From contig NZ_VOHK01000003.1 in assembly GCF_007859325.1 (NCBI RefSeq), positions 372,001 to 436,000 of the forward strand: a DNA stretch of 64,000 nt, written 5' to 3'. This stretch comes from Luteimonas marina (GTDB lineage Bacteria > Pseudomonadota > Gammaproteobacteria > Xanthomonadales > Xanthomonadaceae). The stretch's first letter is position 1, and each line of letters opens with the position of its first letter. The notes below the pieces were generated by a model. The model saw only the letters and a list, made by a program, of their open reading frames with translations. It did not search any database and was not told the DNA's origin. This document shows, in pieces, positions 56,374-64,000 of the stretch. Position numbers and translations under genes: made by a program.

Positions 56374-57450
56374 TCAGCGCGCCGGCGGCGCGACCGAGTC
56401 GCGCTGGATCAGCTGATGGGCGATCACGTGGTCCACCAGCGTGCGCGGGCCCTCCCTGCGACGGATGCCGCGCACCAGGATGTCGATCGCCGAATCGCCC
56501 ATCAGCGCCACCGGCTGGCGGATGGTGGTGAGTTCCGGCCAGACCGTGGTGGCCGCGTAGGTGTCGTCGAAGCCGACCACCGACAGGTCGCGCGGCACGT
56601 CGAGGTGGCGCCGGTGCGCCACCGAGACCACGGCCGCGGCCATGTCGTCGTTGCCGGCGAAGATCGCCGTCGGCGGGTTGGGGTGCGCGAGCAGTTTCTC
56701 GGCCGCCTCCAGCCCCGAGCGGTAGGTGAAGAAGCCGGCCTCGACCAAGGTCTCGTCGAACGGGATCCCGGCCTCGGACAGCGCCGCATGGAAACCCTCG
56801 AGCCGGCGCACGCTGGCCGTCTGGTTCGGATGGCCCTTGATGTGGCCGATGCGGCGGTGGCCGGCGGCGATCAGGTGCTGGGTGACATCCTTGCTGGCCT
56901 GGAAATCGTCGATGCGCACCCGCGAGATGTGATGATTGGGGTGCGCGGAGGCGATCGCCACCACTGGCACGCCGGCATCGACGAACTCGGTGATCACGCC
57001 CTTCGACTCGCACAGCGGTGGCGGCAGGATCACGCCGGTGATGCGGTTGGCCAGGGTGCGCGCGGCCTGGCGCTGGGCGTTGCTGCCGAGGTTGTCCCAG
57101 GAATCGATCACCAGTTGCGCGGCGATCCGGCTGGCGCCGCGCAGCGCGCCGACCAGCAGTTCGCGCAGGTAGGCGCTGCTGGGGTTGGTGTAGATCAGCG
57201 CGACGCGCGGCTCGTGCGCGGTGGCCAGCGCACTGGCGGCGAGGTTGGGCGTGTAGCCGAGCTCGCGCACCGCGCGCATCACCCGTTCGCGCGTGGTGTC
57301 GCGCACCTTGCCGTGGCCGTTGACCACGCGCGAGACCGTCATCGGCGAGACCTTGGCGAGGGCGGCGACCTCGTCGAGCGTGACGGCCTGTCCCTTGCGT
57401 CGCGCGGCTTTCCTCGGTTTCTGCAACGTTCGTTCCCCTGTCCGCGCCAT
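56374..57450 (-). CDS. xylR: LacI-family transcriptional regulator of the xylan locus (XylR type)
   Basis: A 358-residue repressor. A basic N-terminal tail (RTLQKPRKAARRKG) precedes the LacI helix-turn-helix VTLDEVAALAKVSPMTVSRV and hinge (RELGYTPN). The rest is the periplasmic-binding-protein-like effector domain with GVILPPP, GHRRIGHIKGHPNQ and SVVGFDDTYAAT. The SPMTVSRVVNG recognition helix suits TGGTAGCGCTA-type palindromes. It sits between xylA and the GH67 gene, divergent from the latter, so it probably controls both sides; the two xyl-boxes are its likely sites. The effector is probably xylose or a xylo-oligosaccharide (inference). Confidence 0.9.
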   Translation of the reverse strand: MARTGERTLQKPRKAARRKGQAVTLDEVAALAKVSPMTVSRVVNGHGKVRDTTRERVMRAVRELGYTPNLAASALATAHEPRVALIYTNPSSAYLRELLVGALRGASRIAAQLVIDSWDNLGSNAQRQAARTLANRITGVILPPPLCESKGVITEFVDAGVPVVAIASAHPNHHISRVRIDDFQASKDVTQHLIAAGHRRIGHIKGHPNQTASVRRLEGFHAALSEAGIPFDETLVEAGFFTYRSGLEAAEKLLAHPNPPTAIFAGNDDMAAAVVSVAHRRHLDVPRDLSVVGFDDTYAATTVWPELTTIRQPVALMGDSAIDILVRGIRRREGPRTLVDHVIAHQLIQRDSVAPPAR

Positions 57451-57546
57451 GGTCGCCTGTCGTTCGGGCCGGCATGCGCGGATCCGTGCGCTTGGATGGA
57501 CGCAAGCGCCCGTCGCGGTGGACGACCCGACATGAGGGCAATCTGA

Positions 57547-59796
57547 ATGGTACACACAACCGCCAACCGCGGGCATCACCCCCTCTCCGTCGCGCCGTGG
57601 CCGTATGGGCGCCGGCCGGGCGGGCGGCTGCCGCTGTTCGCGTTCGCCTGCTGGCTTGCGGCGCTGCTGTGCCTGCCGGCGGCGCAGGCCGAAGACGGTC
57701 ATGACCTGTGGCTGCGCCATGCGCCGGTCGAATCCGGCGCGGCCGGCGACTACCGCGCGCGGCTGGTGCAACTGGTGGCGCCGGAGGCGACCGCGACGCA
57801 GCGGGTCGCGCGCGACGAACTCCTGCGCGGTCTCGGTGGCCTGCTGGGCGCATCGCCGGCCGTGTCGAACGCCCCCGACCGGGACGGCGCACTGATCCTC
57901 GGCACGCCGGCCTCCTCGCCGCGCATTGCGAAGCTGGGGCTCGACCTCGACGGGCTGGGAGCGGAGGGCTACCTGATCCGCAGCCTGTCGGTCGACGGCC
58001 ATACCGCCACCGTGGTCGCGGCCAACAGCGACGTCGGCGCACTGTACGGCGCCTTCCACCTGCTGCGCCTGCTGCAGACGCGGCAGCCGATCGACGCCCT
58101 CGACCTGCGCACATCGCCCAAGGTCGCGCTGCGCGTGCTCAACCACTGGGACAACCTCGACCGCCACGTCGAGCGCGGCTACGCCGGCCAGTCGATCTGG
58201 GACTGGCACAGGCTGCCCGACTGGCTGGACCCGCGCTATACCGACTACGCCCGCGCCAACGCCTCGATCGGCATCAACGGCACGGTGCTCAACAACGTCA
58301 ACGCCAACGCGCAGATCCTCACGCCCGCCTACCTGGAGAAGGTGGAGGCGCTGGCCGGGGTGATGCGGCCGTACGGCATCCGCGTCTACCTCAGCGCCCG
58401 CTTCAGCGCGCCGATGGAGATCGGCGGCCTGAAGACCGCCGATCCGAAGGATGCGGCCGTGCAGCGCTGGTGGCGCGCCAAGGCCGACGAGATCTACGCG
58501 AAAATCCCCGACTTCGGCGGCTTCCTGGTCAAGGCCAATTCGGAAGGGCAGCCCGGCCCGCAGGATTTCGGCCGCTCGCACGCCGACGGCGCCAACATGC
58601 TCGCCGACGCCGTCGCGCCGCACGGCGGCATCGTGATGTGGCGCGCGTTCGTGTACTCGGACGAGGAGCCGGACGACCGCGCCAAGCAGGCGTACACCGA
58701 GTTCGTGCCGCACGACGGCGAGTTCCGCGACAACGTGCTGGTGCAGGTGAAGAACGGCGCGATCGACTTCCAGCCGCGCGAGCCGTTCCATCCGCTGTTC
58801 GGCGCGATGCCGAAGACGCCGCTGATGATGGAGTTCCAGATCACCAAGGAGTACCTCGGCTTCGCCACCCACCTGGTCTATCTCGGGCCGATGTGGGAGG
58901 AAGTGCTGCGTGCGGACACCTACGCGAAGGGCGAGGGCTCGACCGTCGCGAAGGTGGTCGACGGTTCGCTGGAGGCGGACGAACCAGGCAGGAGCCGGCT
59001 CAGCGGCATGGCGGGCGTGGCCAATATCGGCAGCGATCGCGACTGGAGCGGCTCGCATTTCGACCAGGCCAACTGGTACGCCTACGGGCGGCTGGCGTGG
59101 GATCCGTACCTCGACGCGCGCGACATCGCGGCGGAGTGGGTGCGGATGACGTTCTCGAACGATCCGGCCTTCGTCGATCCGGTGGTCGGGATGATGATGG
59201 CCTCTCACCAGGCCGCGGTGGACTACATGACCCCGCTCGGGCTGCACCACCTGATGGGACGCGGCCACCACTACGGACCGGCGCCGTGGGTCGAGGGCGG
59301 GCCGCGCGCGGACTGGACGTCGGTGTATTTCCATCGCGCGACGAAGGAGGGCATCGGCTTCGACCGCACGAAGACGGGCAGTGACGCGGTGTCGCAGTAC
59401 GCGCCGCCGGTGGCCGAGGTGTTCAATGATCCCGCGCGCGTGCCGGAGGACTTCCTGCTGTGGTTCCACCACCGGGGCTGGACGGATCGCGTGTCGTCCG
59501 GGCGCACGCTGTGGGACGAACTCGTGCATCGCTATTCGCGCGGCGTCGCCGAAGTGCAGGAGATGCGTGCGACGTGGGACGGGCTGGCGGACCATGTCGA
59601 TCCGGAGCGCCACCACCAGGTCGCGCGGTTCCTGGCAATCCAGCAGAAGGAGGCGCAGTGGTGGCGCGACGCCAGCATCGCCTATTTCCAGACCTTCTCC
59701 GGCCTGCCGCTGCCGGAGGGCGAGGCCGCGCCGCTGCATTCGCTGGACTACTACAAGTCGCTCGAGTTTCCGAACGCGCCGGGAGACGGACGTTGA
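57547..59796 (+). CDS. agu67A: GH67 alpha-glucuronidase
   Basis: Removes 4-O-methyl-glucuronic acid from the end of xylo-oligosaccharides. The 749-residue enzyme has a signal peptide (LFAFACWLAALLCLPAAQA, about residues 30-48), the N-terminal alpha/beta domain, and the TIM barrel with HWDNLDRHVERGYAGQSIWDW and YGIRVYLSARFSAP. Candidate catalytic acids are in GGFLVKANSEGQPGPQ (Glu), IDFQPREPFHPLF (Asp, Glu) and MMEFQI. The C-terminal helical domain with MTPLGLHHLM is complete. Its stop codon overlaps the TTG start of the esterase gene, so both are translated together. Confidence 0.95.
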   Translation: MVHTTANRGHHPLSVAPWPYGRRPGGRLPLFAFACWLAALLCLPAAQAEDGHDLWLRHAPVESGAAGDYRARLVQLVAPEATATQRVARDELLRGLGGLLGASPAVSNAPDRDGALILGTPASSPRIAKLGLDLDGLGAEGYLIRSLSVDGHTATVVAANSDVGALYGAFHLLRLLQTRQPIDALDLRTSPKVALRVLNHWDNLDRHVERGYAGQSIWDWHRLPDWLDPRYTDYARANASIGINGTVLNNVNANAQILTPAYLEKVEALAGVMRPYGIRVYLSARFSAPMEIGGLKTADPKDAAVQRWWRAKADEIYAKIPDFGGFLVKANSEGQPGPQDFGRSHADGANMLADAVAPHGGIVMWRAFVYSDEEPDDRAKQAYTEFVPHDGEFRDNVLVQVKNGAIDFQPREPFHPLFGAMPKTPLMMEFQITKEYLGFATHLVYLGPMWEEVLRADTYAKGEGSTVAKVVDGSLEADEPGRSRLSGMAGVANIGSDRDWSGSHFDQANWYAYGRLAWDPYLDARDIAAEWVRMTFSNDPAFVDPVVGMMMASHQAAVDYMTPLGLHHLMGRGHHYGPAPWVEGGPRADWTSVYFHRATKEGIGFDRTKTGSDAVSQYAPPVAEVFNDPARVPEDFLLWFHHRGWTDRVSSGRTLWDELVHRYSRGVAEVQEMRATWDGLADHVDPERHHQVARFLAIQQKEAQWWRDASIAYFQTFSGLPLPEGEAAPLHSLDYYKSLEFPNAPGDGR

Positions 59797-61796
59797 AGGG
59801 ATTGCCTGCATTGGAATGCCCGTCTTCATGCCGTGCCGCGGTCGCGTGGCTGGCGATCGCGCTGTCGGGTACGGTCGCACCGGCGATCGCGGCCGATGAC
59901 GCGGGCGCGCCGCCGCTGCTGCACGCGATGTTCCAGGACCATGCGGTGCTGCAGCGCGACCGCCCGATCCGCGTCTGGGGCCAGGCGCACCCGGACGAGG
60001 AGGTGCGCGTGGCGCTGGCCGGCAAGCGCGTTCGCGCGCGCGCCGACGGCGACGGGCGCTGGACGGCGGAGCTTCCCGCGCTGCGCGCGGGCGGGCCGCA
60101 TGTATTGAACGTGGAGGCGGGCGGGCGCAGGCAGGTGGTCGGGGACGTGCTGGTCGGCGACGTGTGGCTGTGCTCCGGGCAGTCGAACATGGAGCTGCAG
60201 GTGTGGCGCGCGCTGGATGCGCGCGCGGAGATGGCGGGCGCCGGCAACGATCGCATCCGCCTGCTCACCGTGCCGCAGGTCGCGGACGTGGTGCCGAAGG
60301 AGACGTTCTCCGAAGCGGTGCGGTGGGATCCGGTGAATCCTGACACGGTGCGCGAGTTCTCCGCCGCCTGCTACTTCTTCGCGCGCGAGCTGCAGAAGAC
60401 GGTCGATGTGCCGATGGGACTGATCGACGCCGCCTGGGGCGGATCGCGCATCCAGGCCTGGACCAGCGGCGAGGCGCTGCGCACGCTCGGCATCTACGAC
60501 GGCGAACTCGACGTGCTGGCGCGCTACGCCGACGACGCGGTGGCCGCGGTCGGCGACTGGGGCGCGCTGTGGCAGGACTGGTGGTCGGCCCGTCCGGGCG
60601 TCGCGGCGGACGATCGGCCCTGGGACGCGGGCAAGCCGGCAGGGCAGTGGCGCCAGGCGCCGGCGCAACTCGGCGCCTGGGAGCGCTGGGGCGTGCCGGA
60701 ACTGGCCGACTTCAACGGCATGGTCTGGTACCGCACCCGCGTGCGCCTGACCGCCGCGCAGGCGGCGCAGGGCGCGGTGCTGGCGCTGGGGCCCGCGGAC
60801 GAGATCGACATGACCTGGGTGAACGGCCGCGGCGTCGGCAGCACCTACGGCGCGGGCGCCGGCCGCGAGTACGCGCTGCCGGCGGGCCTGCTGCATGAAG
60901 GCGACAACACCGTCGTGGTCAACGTGCTCGACACCTATCGCGACGGCGGGCTCGCGGGACCGGCCTCGGCGCACGCGTTGCGCTTCGCCGACGGCTCCAG
61001 CGCGCCGCTCGACGGCGGCTGGCAGTACCGCGTCGTGCCGCCGGAGCTGGGGACGCCGCCGCGCGCGCCGTGGCAGAGCGCGGCCGGCCTGTCGACGCTG
61101 TACAACGGCATGATCGCGCCGCTGGGACGCTACGGCCTGCGCGGCGCGCTGTGGTACCAGGGCGAGTCCAATACCTTCGAGCACGATCGCTACGCGCAGC
61201 TGCTGCGCGTGCTGCGCAGCGACTGGCGCGCGCGCTTCGGCGACGGCCTGCCGCTGCTGGTGGTGCAGCTGGCCAACTACGGCGCGGCGCCGGTGGCGCC
61301 TTCGGAGAGCGACTGGGCCGCGCTGCGCGAGGCCCAGCGCCAGGTCGCGGCGGAGGATCCGGAGACAGGCCTGGCGGTGGCCATCGACATCGGCGACCGC
61401 TACGACATCCACCCGAGCAACAAGCAGGAGCTCGGCCGTCGCCTCGCGCGCCTCGCGCGCCATGTGGTCTACCGCGAAACGCTGCCCGCCTCGGGGCCGG
61501 TGGCGAAGGCGGCGGGCCGCGACGGCGATGCGGTGGTGGTCGAGTTCGGCGACGTCAGCGACGGCCTGGTCGCCTACGGCGGCGCAGGCCCGATCGGCTT
61601 CGAGTTGTGCGGCGACGAAACGGGTTCGTGCCGCTATGCGCACGCCGACGTCCGCGGCGACCGCGTCTCCCTGAATGCGCCCGTGGCAGGGGCCGCGACC
61701 CGCGTCCGCTACTGCTGGGCCGACAGCCCCGTCTGCACGTTGTTCGACGGCGCCGGCCTGCCGGCCGGTCCGTTCGAACTACCGGTGTCCCCATGA
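59793..61796 (+). CDS. SGNH-type sialate O-acetylesterase family protein, probable acetylxylan esterase
   Basis: A 667-residue secreted hydrolase of the SASA/SGNH family. The catalytic Ser is in [13 protein letters not shown], the block with YQGESN follows, and the Asp-His pair is in [16 protein letters not shown] jelly-roll insert (about residues 310-390) separates the SGNH halves, as in related esterases. In xylan loci these enzymes remove acetyl groups. The start is a TTG at 59793: it overlaps the GH67 stop codon (TTGA), has GGGAG upstream, and yields a signal peptide ([18 protein letters not shown]); no in-frame ATG precedes the conserved region. Confidence 0.88.
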   Translation: MKGLPALECPSSCRAAVAWLAIALSGTVAPAIAADDAGAPPLLHAMFQDHAVLQRDRPIRVWGQAHPDEEVRVALAGKRVRARADGDGRWTAELPALRAGGPHVLNVEAGGRRQVVGDVLVGDVWLCSGQSNMELQVWRALDARAEMAGAGNDRIRLLTVPQVADVVPKETFSEAVRWDPVNPDTVREFSAACYFFARELQKTVDVPMGLIDAAWGGSRIQAWTSGEALRTLGIYDGELDVLARYADDAVAAVGDWGALWQDWWSARPGVAADDRPWDAGKPAGQWRQAPAQLGAWERWGVPELADFNGMVWYRTRVRLTAAQAAQGAVLALGPADEIDMTWVNGRGVGSTYGAGAGREYALPAGLLHEGDNTVVVNVLDTYRDGGLAGPASAHALRFADGSSAPLDGGWQYRVVPPELGTPPRAPWQSAAGLSTLYNGMIAPLGRYGLRGALWYQGESNTFEHDRYAQLLRVLRSDWRARFGDGLPLLVVQLANYGAAPVAPSESDWAALREAQRQVAAEDPETGLAVAIDIGDRYDIHPSNKQELGRRLARLARHVVYRETLPASGPVAKAAGRDGDAVVVEFGDVSDGLVAYGGAGPIGFELCGDETGSCRYAHADVRGDRVSLNAPVAGAATRVRYCWADSPVCTLFDGAGLPAGPFELPVSP

Positions 61797-61815
61797 TCGA
61801 CGACGACCACGCAAG

Positions 61816-63069
61816 ATGAACACCCACGCCACCGAAACCACTACGCACGGTTCCTCCCGCGACCGCGAGATCGTCGACGCGAAGGTCATCGTCACCTGCC
61901 CGGGACGCAACTTCGTCACCCTGAAGATCACCACGCGCTCGGGCGTCTACGGGCTCGGCGACGCGACGCTCAACGGCCGCGAACTCTCGGTCGCGGCCTA
62001 CCTGTCCGACCACGTCGTGCCCAACCTGATCGGCCGCGACGCCGGTCGCATCGAGGACCTCTGGCAGTTCCTCTACCGCGGCGCCTACTGGCGGCGCGGC
62101 CCGGTGACGATGAGCGCGATCGCCGCGGTCGACGTGGCGCTGTGGGACATCCTCGGCAAGATGGCCGGGCTGCCGGTCTACCAGCTGCTCGGCGGGCGTT
62201 CGCGCGAAGGCGCGCTGGTGTACGGCCACGCCAACGGCCGCGACATCGCCGAGGCCAGCGACGCGGTTGGGGGGTTCATCGAACAGGGCTTCCTGGCCGT
62301 GCGCGCGCAGTGTGGCGTGCCCGGCATCAAGAAGGCCTACGGCGTGTCCAACGCCAAGGGCTACGAGCCGGCCGAGAGCGAACTGCCGCTGGAGACGGTG
62401 TGGAACACGCCGCGCTACCTCGAGGTGGTGCCGGCACTGTTCGAGCAACTGCGCGCCGACCACGGCAGCGACGTCGAACTGCTGCACGACGTGCACCACC
62501 GGCTCACGCCGATCGAGGCGGCGCGGCTTGCGAAAAGCCTCGAGCCCTACCGCCTGTTCTGGCTGGAGGACGCCACCCCGGCCGAGAACCAGAAGTCGTT
62601 CGAGCTGATCCGCCGGCACTCGGTCACCGCGCTGGCGGTGGGCGAGGTGTTCAACTCGATCTTGGATTGCAAGCACCTGATCGAGAATCAGCTGATCGAC
62701 TACATCCGCACGACGATCGTGCACGGCGGCGGCATCACCCACGTGCGCCGGCTGGCCGATTTCGCCGCCCTGCACCAGGTGCGCACCGGCTTCCACGGCG
62801 CCACCGACCTGTCGCCGGTGACGATGGGCGCGGCGCTGCATTTCGATACCTGGGTGCCGAACTTCGGCATCCAGGAGTACATGTTCCACACCGACGAAAC
62901 CGACGCGGTGTTCCCGCATGACTACGTGCTGCGCGACGGGCGGCTGCATGTCGGTGATACGCCGGGCCACGGCGTCGACATCGACGAGGCCCTGGCGGCG
63001 AAGTATCCGTATTCGCCGAAGCAGCTGCCGATCGCGCGGCTGGAAGACGGCGCGATGTGGGACTGGTGA
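61816..63069 (+). CDS. manD: D-mannonate dehydratase of the enolase superfamily (ManD/RspA type)
   Basis: Dehydrates D-mannonate to 2-keto-3-deoxygluconate in glucuronate breakdown. The 417-residue product is a complete ManD-type enolase-fold enzyme. The metal-binding acids are in [11 protein letters not shown] (Asp), [12 protein letters not shown] (Glu) and AVGEVFNSI (Glu); the His in [15 protein letters not shown] and the Glu in GIQEYMFH complete the site. The [15 protein letters not shown] loop is the ManD signature that separates high-activity dehydratases from galactonate-type paralogs. It is not related to UxuA. It lies 19 bp after the esterase gene, in the same operon. Confidence 0.92.
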   Translation: MNTHATETTTHGSSRDREIVDAKVIVTCPGRNFVTLKITTRSGVYGLGDATLNGRELSVAAYLSDHVVPNLIGRDAGRIEDLWQFLYRGAYWRRGPVTMSAIAAVDVALWDILGKMAGLPVYQLLGGRSREGALVYGHANGRDIAEASDAVGGFIEQGFLAVRAQCGVPGIKKAYGVSNAKGYEPAESELPLETVWNTPRYLEVVPALFEQLRADHGSDVELLHDVHHRLTPIEAARLAKSLEPYRLFWLEDATPAENQKSFELIRRHSVTALAVGEVFNSILDCKHLIENQLIDYIRTTIVHGGGITHVRRLADFAALHQVRTGFHGATDLSPVTMGAALHFDTWVPNFGIQEYMFHTDETDAVFPHDYVLRDGRLHVGDTPGHGVDIDEALAAKYPYSPKQLPIARLEDGAMWDW

Positions 63070-63080
63070 TGGTGGTGGAA

Positions 63081-64000
63081 ATGAAGTCTCCGCGGACATT
63101 TCGACTGTCATTCCCGCGAAGGCGGGAACCCAGTGTCTTTGCTGTTGGCAGCGAGGGCACAGACGCTGGGTCCCCGCCTACGCGGGGACGACGGTGTTTC
63201 GTGCTGGCGCTGCTGCTGTCGGTACTGGCGCTGCCGGCCTCGGGTAACGAGAGCGCGTCACCACCGCCCGCCTACTTCGACTGGTTCGAATACACCGGCC
63301 GCGACGCCGCGTTCGAGGCACCGCTGCCCGAAGGCCACTTCCGCAACCCGATCCTCGCCGGATTCCACTCCGACCCGAGCATCGTCGCCGCGCGCGGCAA
63401 GTTCTACATGGTGCACTCGACGTTCACCTACTTCCCCGGCATCCCGGTGTTCGAGAGCGAGGACCTGGTGCATTGGACCCAGGTCGGCAACGCCATCCAC
63501 CGCCGCGGGCAGCTCGATTTCGACGGCCTGGGCGTTTCGCGCGGCGTGTTCGCGCCGGCGATCGAATACCGCGACGGCATCTTCTACGTGGTCAACACCG
63601 CGGTCGACAGCGGCGGAAATTTCATCGTCACCGCGACCGATCCGGCCGGCCCCTGGTCCGATCCGGTCTGGCTGCCGGGCATCGGCGGCATCGATCCATC
63701 GCTGTTCTTCGACGACGACGGCAGGGTCTACCTCCTCAACAACGACGAACCCGAAGTTCCGGTGCGCTACGACGGCCATCGTGCGATCTGGCTGCAGGAA
63801 ATCGACATCGCGAAGAGGCAGCCGTTCGGTCCGCGCAAGGTGCTGATCGACGGTGGCGTGAAGCCGGAAGAGAACCCGATCTGGATCGAAGGCCCGCACA
63901 TCTACAAGGTTGGCGACTGGTACGTGCTGTCCAATGCCGAGGGCGGCACCGGTCCGCAGCACTCGCAGGTGGTGCTGCGCAGCCGCGATGTCTGGGGCCC
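63081..64000 (+). CDS. GH43 beta-xylosidase/arabinofuranosidase, 3' end cut by the window edge
   Basis: A five-bladed propeller glycosidase. Visible catalytic parts: the base Asp98 in NPILAGFHSDPSIVAA, the pKa-setting Asp in GGIDPSLFFDDDG, and the acid Glu in WIEGPHIYK. HSTFTYFPGIPVFESEDLVHW is the classic blade 1. The ATG at 63081 gives an odd N-terminus: eight residues, then about 29 residues encoded by a family A repeat, then the hydrophobic signal core CFVLALLLSVLALPASG. The only other in-frame start is a GTG at 63201, which would leave the signal with no basic n-region. 306 codons are visible. Confidence 0.85.
   Translation, partial: MKSPRTFRLSFPRRREPSVFAVGSEGTDAGSPPTRGRRCFVLALLLSVLALPASGNESASPPPAYFDWFEYTGRDAAFEAPLPEGHFRNPILAGFHSDPSIVAARGKFYMVHSTFTYFPGIPVFESEDLVHWTQVGNAIHRRGQLDFDGLGVSRGVFAPAIEYRDGIFYVVNTAVDSGGNFIVTATDPAGPWSDPVWLPGIGGIDPSLFFDDDGRVYLLNNDEPEVPVRYDGHRAIWLQEIDIAKRQPFGPRKVLIDGGVKPEENPIWIEGPHIYKVGDWYVLSNAEGGTGPQHSQVVLRSRDVWG
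63107..63193. repeat. Family A paired palindromic repeat in the GH43 signal region (copy 7)
   Basis: Arms GTCATTCCCGCGAAGGCGGG and CCCCGCCTACGCGGGGACGA with the ACCCAGTGTCTTTG spacer border. About 87 bp, a multiple of three, and open in the frame of the GH43 gene. Confidence 0.88.

Noticed and set aside
57451-57546. A xyl-box between the regulator and the GH67 gene
   Set aside because: No TGGTAGCGCTAACA-like sequence could be found on either strand in this gap.

Overview
The window is high-G+C DNA from a gammaproteobacterium of the Xanthomonadaceae/Lysobacteraceae (a Lysobacter-, Luteimonas- or Pseudoxanthomonas-like bacterium; the genus cannot be fixed from sequence alone). This rests on the gene orders phoB-phoR-ppk-ppx, creB-creC-creD, tig-clpP-clpX-lon-hupB-tRNA-Val-tRNA-Asp-ppiD and gloB/methyltransferase-rnhA-dnaQ, on xyl-box operators like those described in Xanthomonas, and on dense intergenic palindromic repeats typical of the family. 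Coding density is high, many genes overlap by four bases (ATGA or GTGA), and no phage, plasmid, insertion sequence or CRISPR array was seen.

Layout. 1-2500: pirin, endonuclease V, a histidine-phosphatase lipoprotein and ChaB. 2691-7346: the repair-coupling factor Mfd and the rRNA methylase RlmJ. 7515-11201: the CreBC two-component system and its output CreD, with an exact CreB-binding tag before creD. 11357-14619: an acetyltransferase, a nitrilase-family amidase, a PAP2 phosphatase and a glycosyltransferase. 14800-20720: the phosphate operon phoB-phoR-ppk-ppx (minus strand) with a Pho box before phoB. 20866-26968: a BepA-like periplasmic metalloprotease, glutaredoxin, an AhpD-like protein, NAD-type isocitrate dehydrogenase, an NhaC-type antiporter and a YccA-type membrane protein. 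27144-28032: five tRNA genes. 28246-37249: the protein quality-control block (trigger factor, ClpP, ClpX, Lon, HU, PpiD) with two more tRNAs. 37462-53048: housekeeping and accessory genes (FabI, MltD, GloB, a methyltransferase, RNase H, DnaQ, a PP2C phosphatase, a penicillin-acylase-type hydrolase, bacterioferritin, thiopurine methyltransferase, ParC, a secreted FG-GAP protein, Cho nuclease). 53230-64000: a glucuronoxylan/xylose utilisation locus: xylB, xylA, a LacI-family repressor, GH67 alpha-glucuronidase, an SGNH acetylesterase, a mannonate dehydratase and a GH43 xylosidase that runs off the right edge.

How the genes work together. In the xylan locus the secreted enzymes strip glucuronic acid and acetyl groups and release xylose. 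XylA and XylB feed xylose into the pentose phosphate pathway, and the mannonate dehydratase serves the glucuronate branch. The LacI-type regulator probably reads two xyl-boxes before xylB. PhoBR senses phosphate and is transcribed with polyphosphate synthesis and breakdown (ppk, ppx). The Clp/Lon block couples nascent-chain folding with degradation, and lon has a heat-shock-type promoter.

The most unusual feature is the behaviour of the repeats. Two families of paired palindromes (A, built on GTCATCCCCGCGAAGGCGGGG; B, built on GTCATCCCGAGCGNAGCGAGG) and a third GC-rich family (C) occur about every few kb. Copies lie in frame inside three genes: Mfd, the linker before the nucleophile of the acylase, and the signal peptide of the GH43 enzyme. 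A half copy supplies the C-terminus and stop codon of the thiopurine methyltransferase. Two family B elements and one half copy of B are also edged by runs of 7-bp units that abut the start codons of rlmJ, creB, phoR and dnaQ where a ribosome-binding site would be expected.
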